This document shows positions 6,582-7,203 of a stretch of 7,203 bases of DNA, one piece after another (the stretch's first letter is position 1; each line of letters opens with the position of its first letter). A model generated the notes under the pieces. That model had not been told where the DNA came from and did not search any database. It worked only from the letters and a program-made list of their open reading frames with translations. The position numbers and the translations under genes were made by a program. This DNA is from Chitinophaga pinensis (GTDB lineage Bacteria; Bacteroidota; Bacteroidia; Chitinophagales; Chitinophagaceae): NCBI GenBank assembly GCA_945872805.1, contig CAMCBE010000100.1, positions 1 to 7,203 on the forward strand, given 5' to 3'.

Positions 6582-7203
6582 TTATTTTTCTCCCCTTAAT
6601 ATTATTTGTAGTTCCTTCAACTGAGTCTCTTCGATGGCAGAAGGGGCATCTAGCATGACATCCCTGCCTGAATTATTTTTTGGAAATGCAATGAAGTCGC
6701 GTATACTTTCGCTGCCGCCTAATATTGAACAAAGCCTGTCGAATCCAAATGCAATACCGCCATGTGGAGGTGCACCGTACTCAAAGGCGCTAAGTAAGAA
6801 ACCAAATTTATGTACTGACTCTTCTTCGGACATTCCAAGTGCTGCAAACATCTTTTCTTGAAGCCCTCGTTGATAAATTCGGATTGATCCTCCGCCAATT
6901 TCGTTTCCGTTTAAAACCATATCATATGCATTTGCTTTTATTTGTGCATATGGGTGGGAGAGATAATTGCTGGCGTCTTCAATAACTGGATTGTTTTCAA
7001 TCATTGTTTTTATCTGATCTGGCTTCGGTGATGTGAAAGGATGATGGCGTGCGACCCAACGATTATCATCTTCACTGTATTCGAACAGTGGAAAGTCTAG
7101 TACCCATAAGAGTTTGAACTCGTCTTTTTTCCTTAGTCCAAGTTGTTCACCCAATTCTAAACGAAGTTCAGAAGTAGCTTTTCTTGTGCGTTCTTCAGTG
7201 CCG
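6582..7203 (-). CDS. aspS: Aspartyl-tRNA synthetase, C-terminal part
   Basis: This is the 3' part of the class II synthetase that charges tRNA-Asp with aspartate. About 206 residues are visible, entering at the right edge (GTEERTRKATSELRLELGEQ) and ending at TAA 6584-6582; the start and motifs 1 and 2 are outside the window. The visible part begins within the bacterial-type GAD insertion, returns to the catalytic core with LLWVLDFPLFEY and HHPFTSPK, then NAYDMVLNGNEIGGGSIR, and holds class II motif 3 as HGGIAFGFDRL, with its invariant Arg encoded at 6735-6737. SIRDFIAFPKN near the end is also diagnostic. The GAD insertion marks it as the long bacterial AspRS form (usually about 580-600 residues). 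Whether it is discriminating or also acts on tRNA-Asn cannot be judged from this part. It converges with the DUF1080 gene across a shared terminator. Confidence 0.97.
   Translation of the reverse strand, partial: GTEERTRKATSELRLELGEQLGLRKKDEFKLLWVLDFPLFEYSEDDNRWVARHHPFTSPKPDQIKTMIENNPVIEDASNYLSHPYAQIKANAYDMVLNGNEIGGGSIRIYQRGLQEKMFAALGMSEEESVHKFGFLLSAFEYGAPPHGGIAFGFDRLCSILGGSESIRDFIAFPKNNSGRDVMLDAPSAIEETQLKELQIILRGEK

Noticed and set aside
6634..6861. + strand open frame opposite aspS
   Set aside because: The minus strand is an unmistakable aspartyl-tRNA synthetase; the + frame is its complement and has no features of its own.

Overview
The window looks like a chromosomal segment of a Bacteroidota bacterium. 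The DNA is AT-rich, clear Shine-Dalgarno sequences are missing before the genes, and the desaturase, UxaB-type dehydrogenase, PepSY membrane protein and DUF1080 protein all read like Bacteroidota versions of their families. The genus cannot be told from the sequence; a Chitinophagales- or Cytophagales-like relative is a guess.

Layout from left to right: (1) the 3' end of an acyl-CoA (delta-9 type) fatty acid desaturase, + strand, cut by the left edge. (2) A complete tagaturonate reductase-like polyol/uronate dehydrogenase (uxaB family), followed 12 bases later by a two-helix PepSY-family membrane protein that seems to start at TTG. (3) A small convergent minus-strand gene for a 123-residue, two-helix protein whose hydrophobic plan resembles a two-transmembrane K+ channel pore unit with an altered selectivity-filter region. 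(4) A two-gene + strand operon: a twin-arginine-signal Gfo/Idh/MocA oxidoreductase, then (17 bases later) a Sec-signal protein with HEAT-like helices followed by two DUF1080 (3-keto-disaccharide hydrolase family) domains. (5) A strong inverted repeat between convergent genes, acting as a probable shared terminator. (6) The 3' part of aspS (aspartyl-tRNA synthetase) on the minus strand, cut by the right edge.

The most coherent system is item 4. Gfo/Idh/MocA enzymes paired with DUF1080 proteins are known in Bacteroidota from non-classical glycoside breakdown: the sugar is oxidised at C3, and the 3-keto glycoside is then cleaved. Both proteins here carry export signals, so the chemistry is inferred to take place in the periplasm. 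The uxaB-like gene points to uronate or sugar-acid use nearby, but no uxaA, uxaC, kdgK, transporter or glycosidase is in the window, so a single shared pathway is not shown. The desaturase and aspS are housekeeping flanks. I saw no mobile element, CRISPR array, tRNA or rRNA. No stretch without a gene is longer than about 85 bases.
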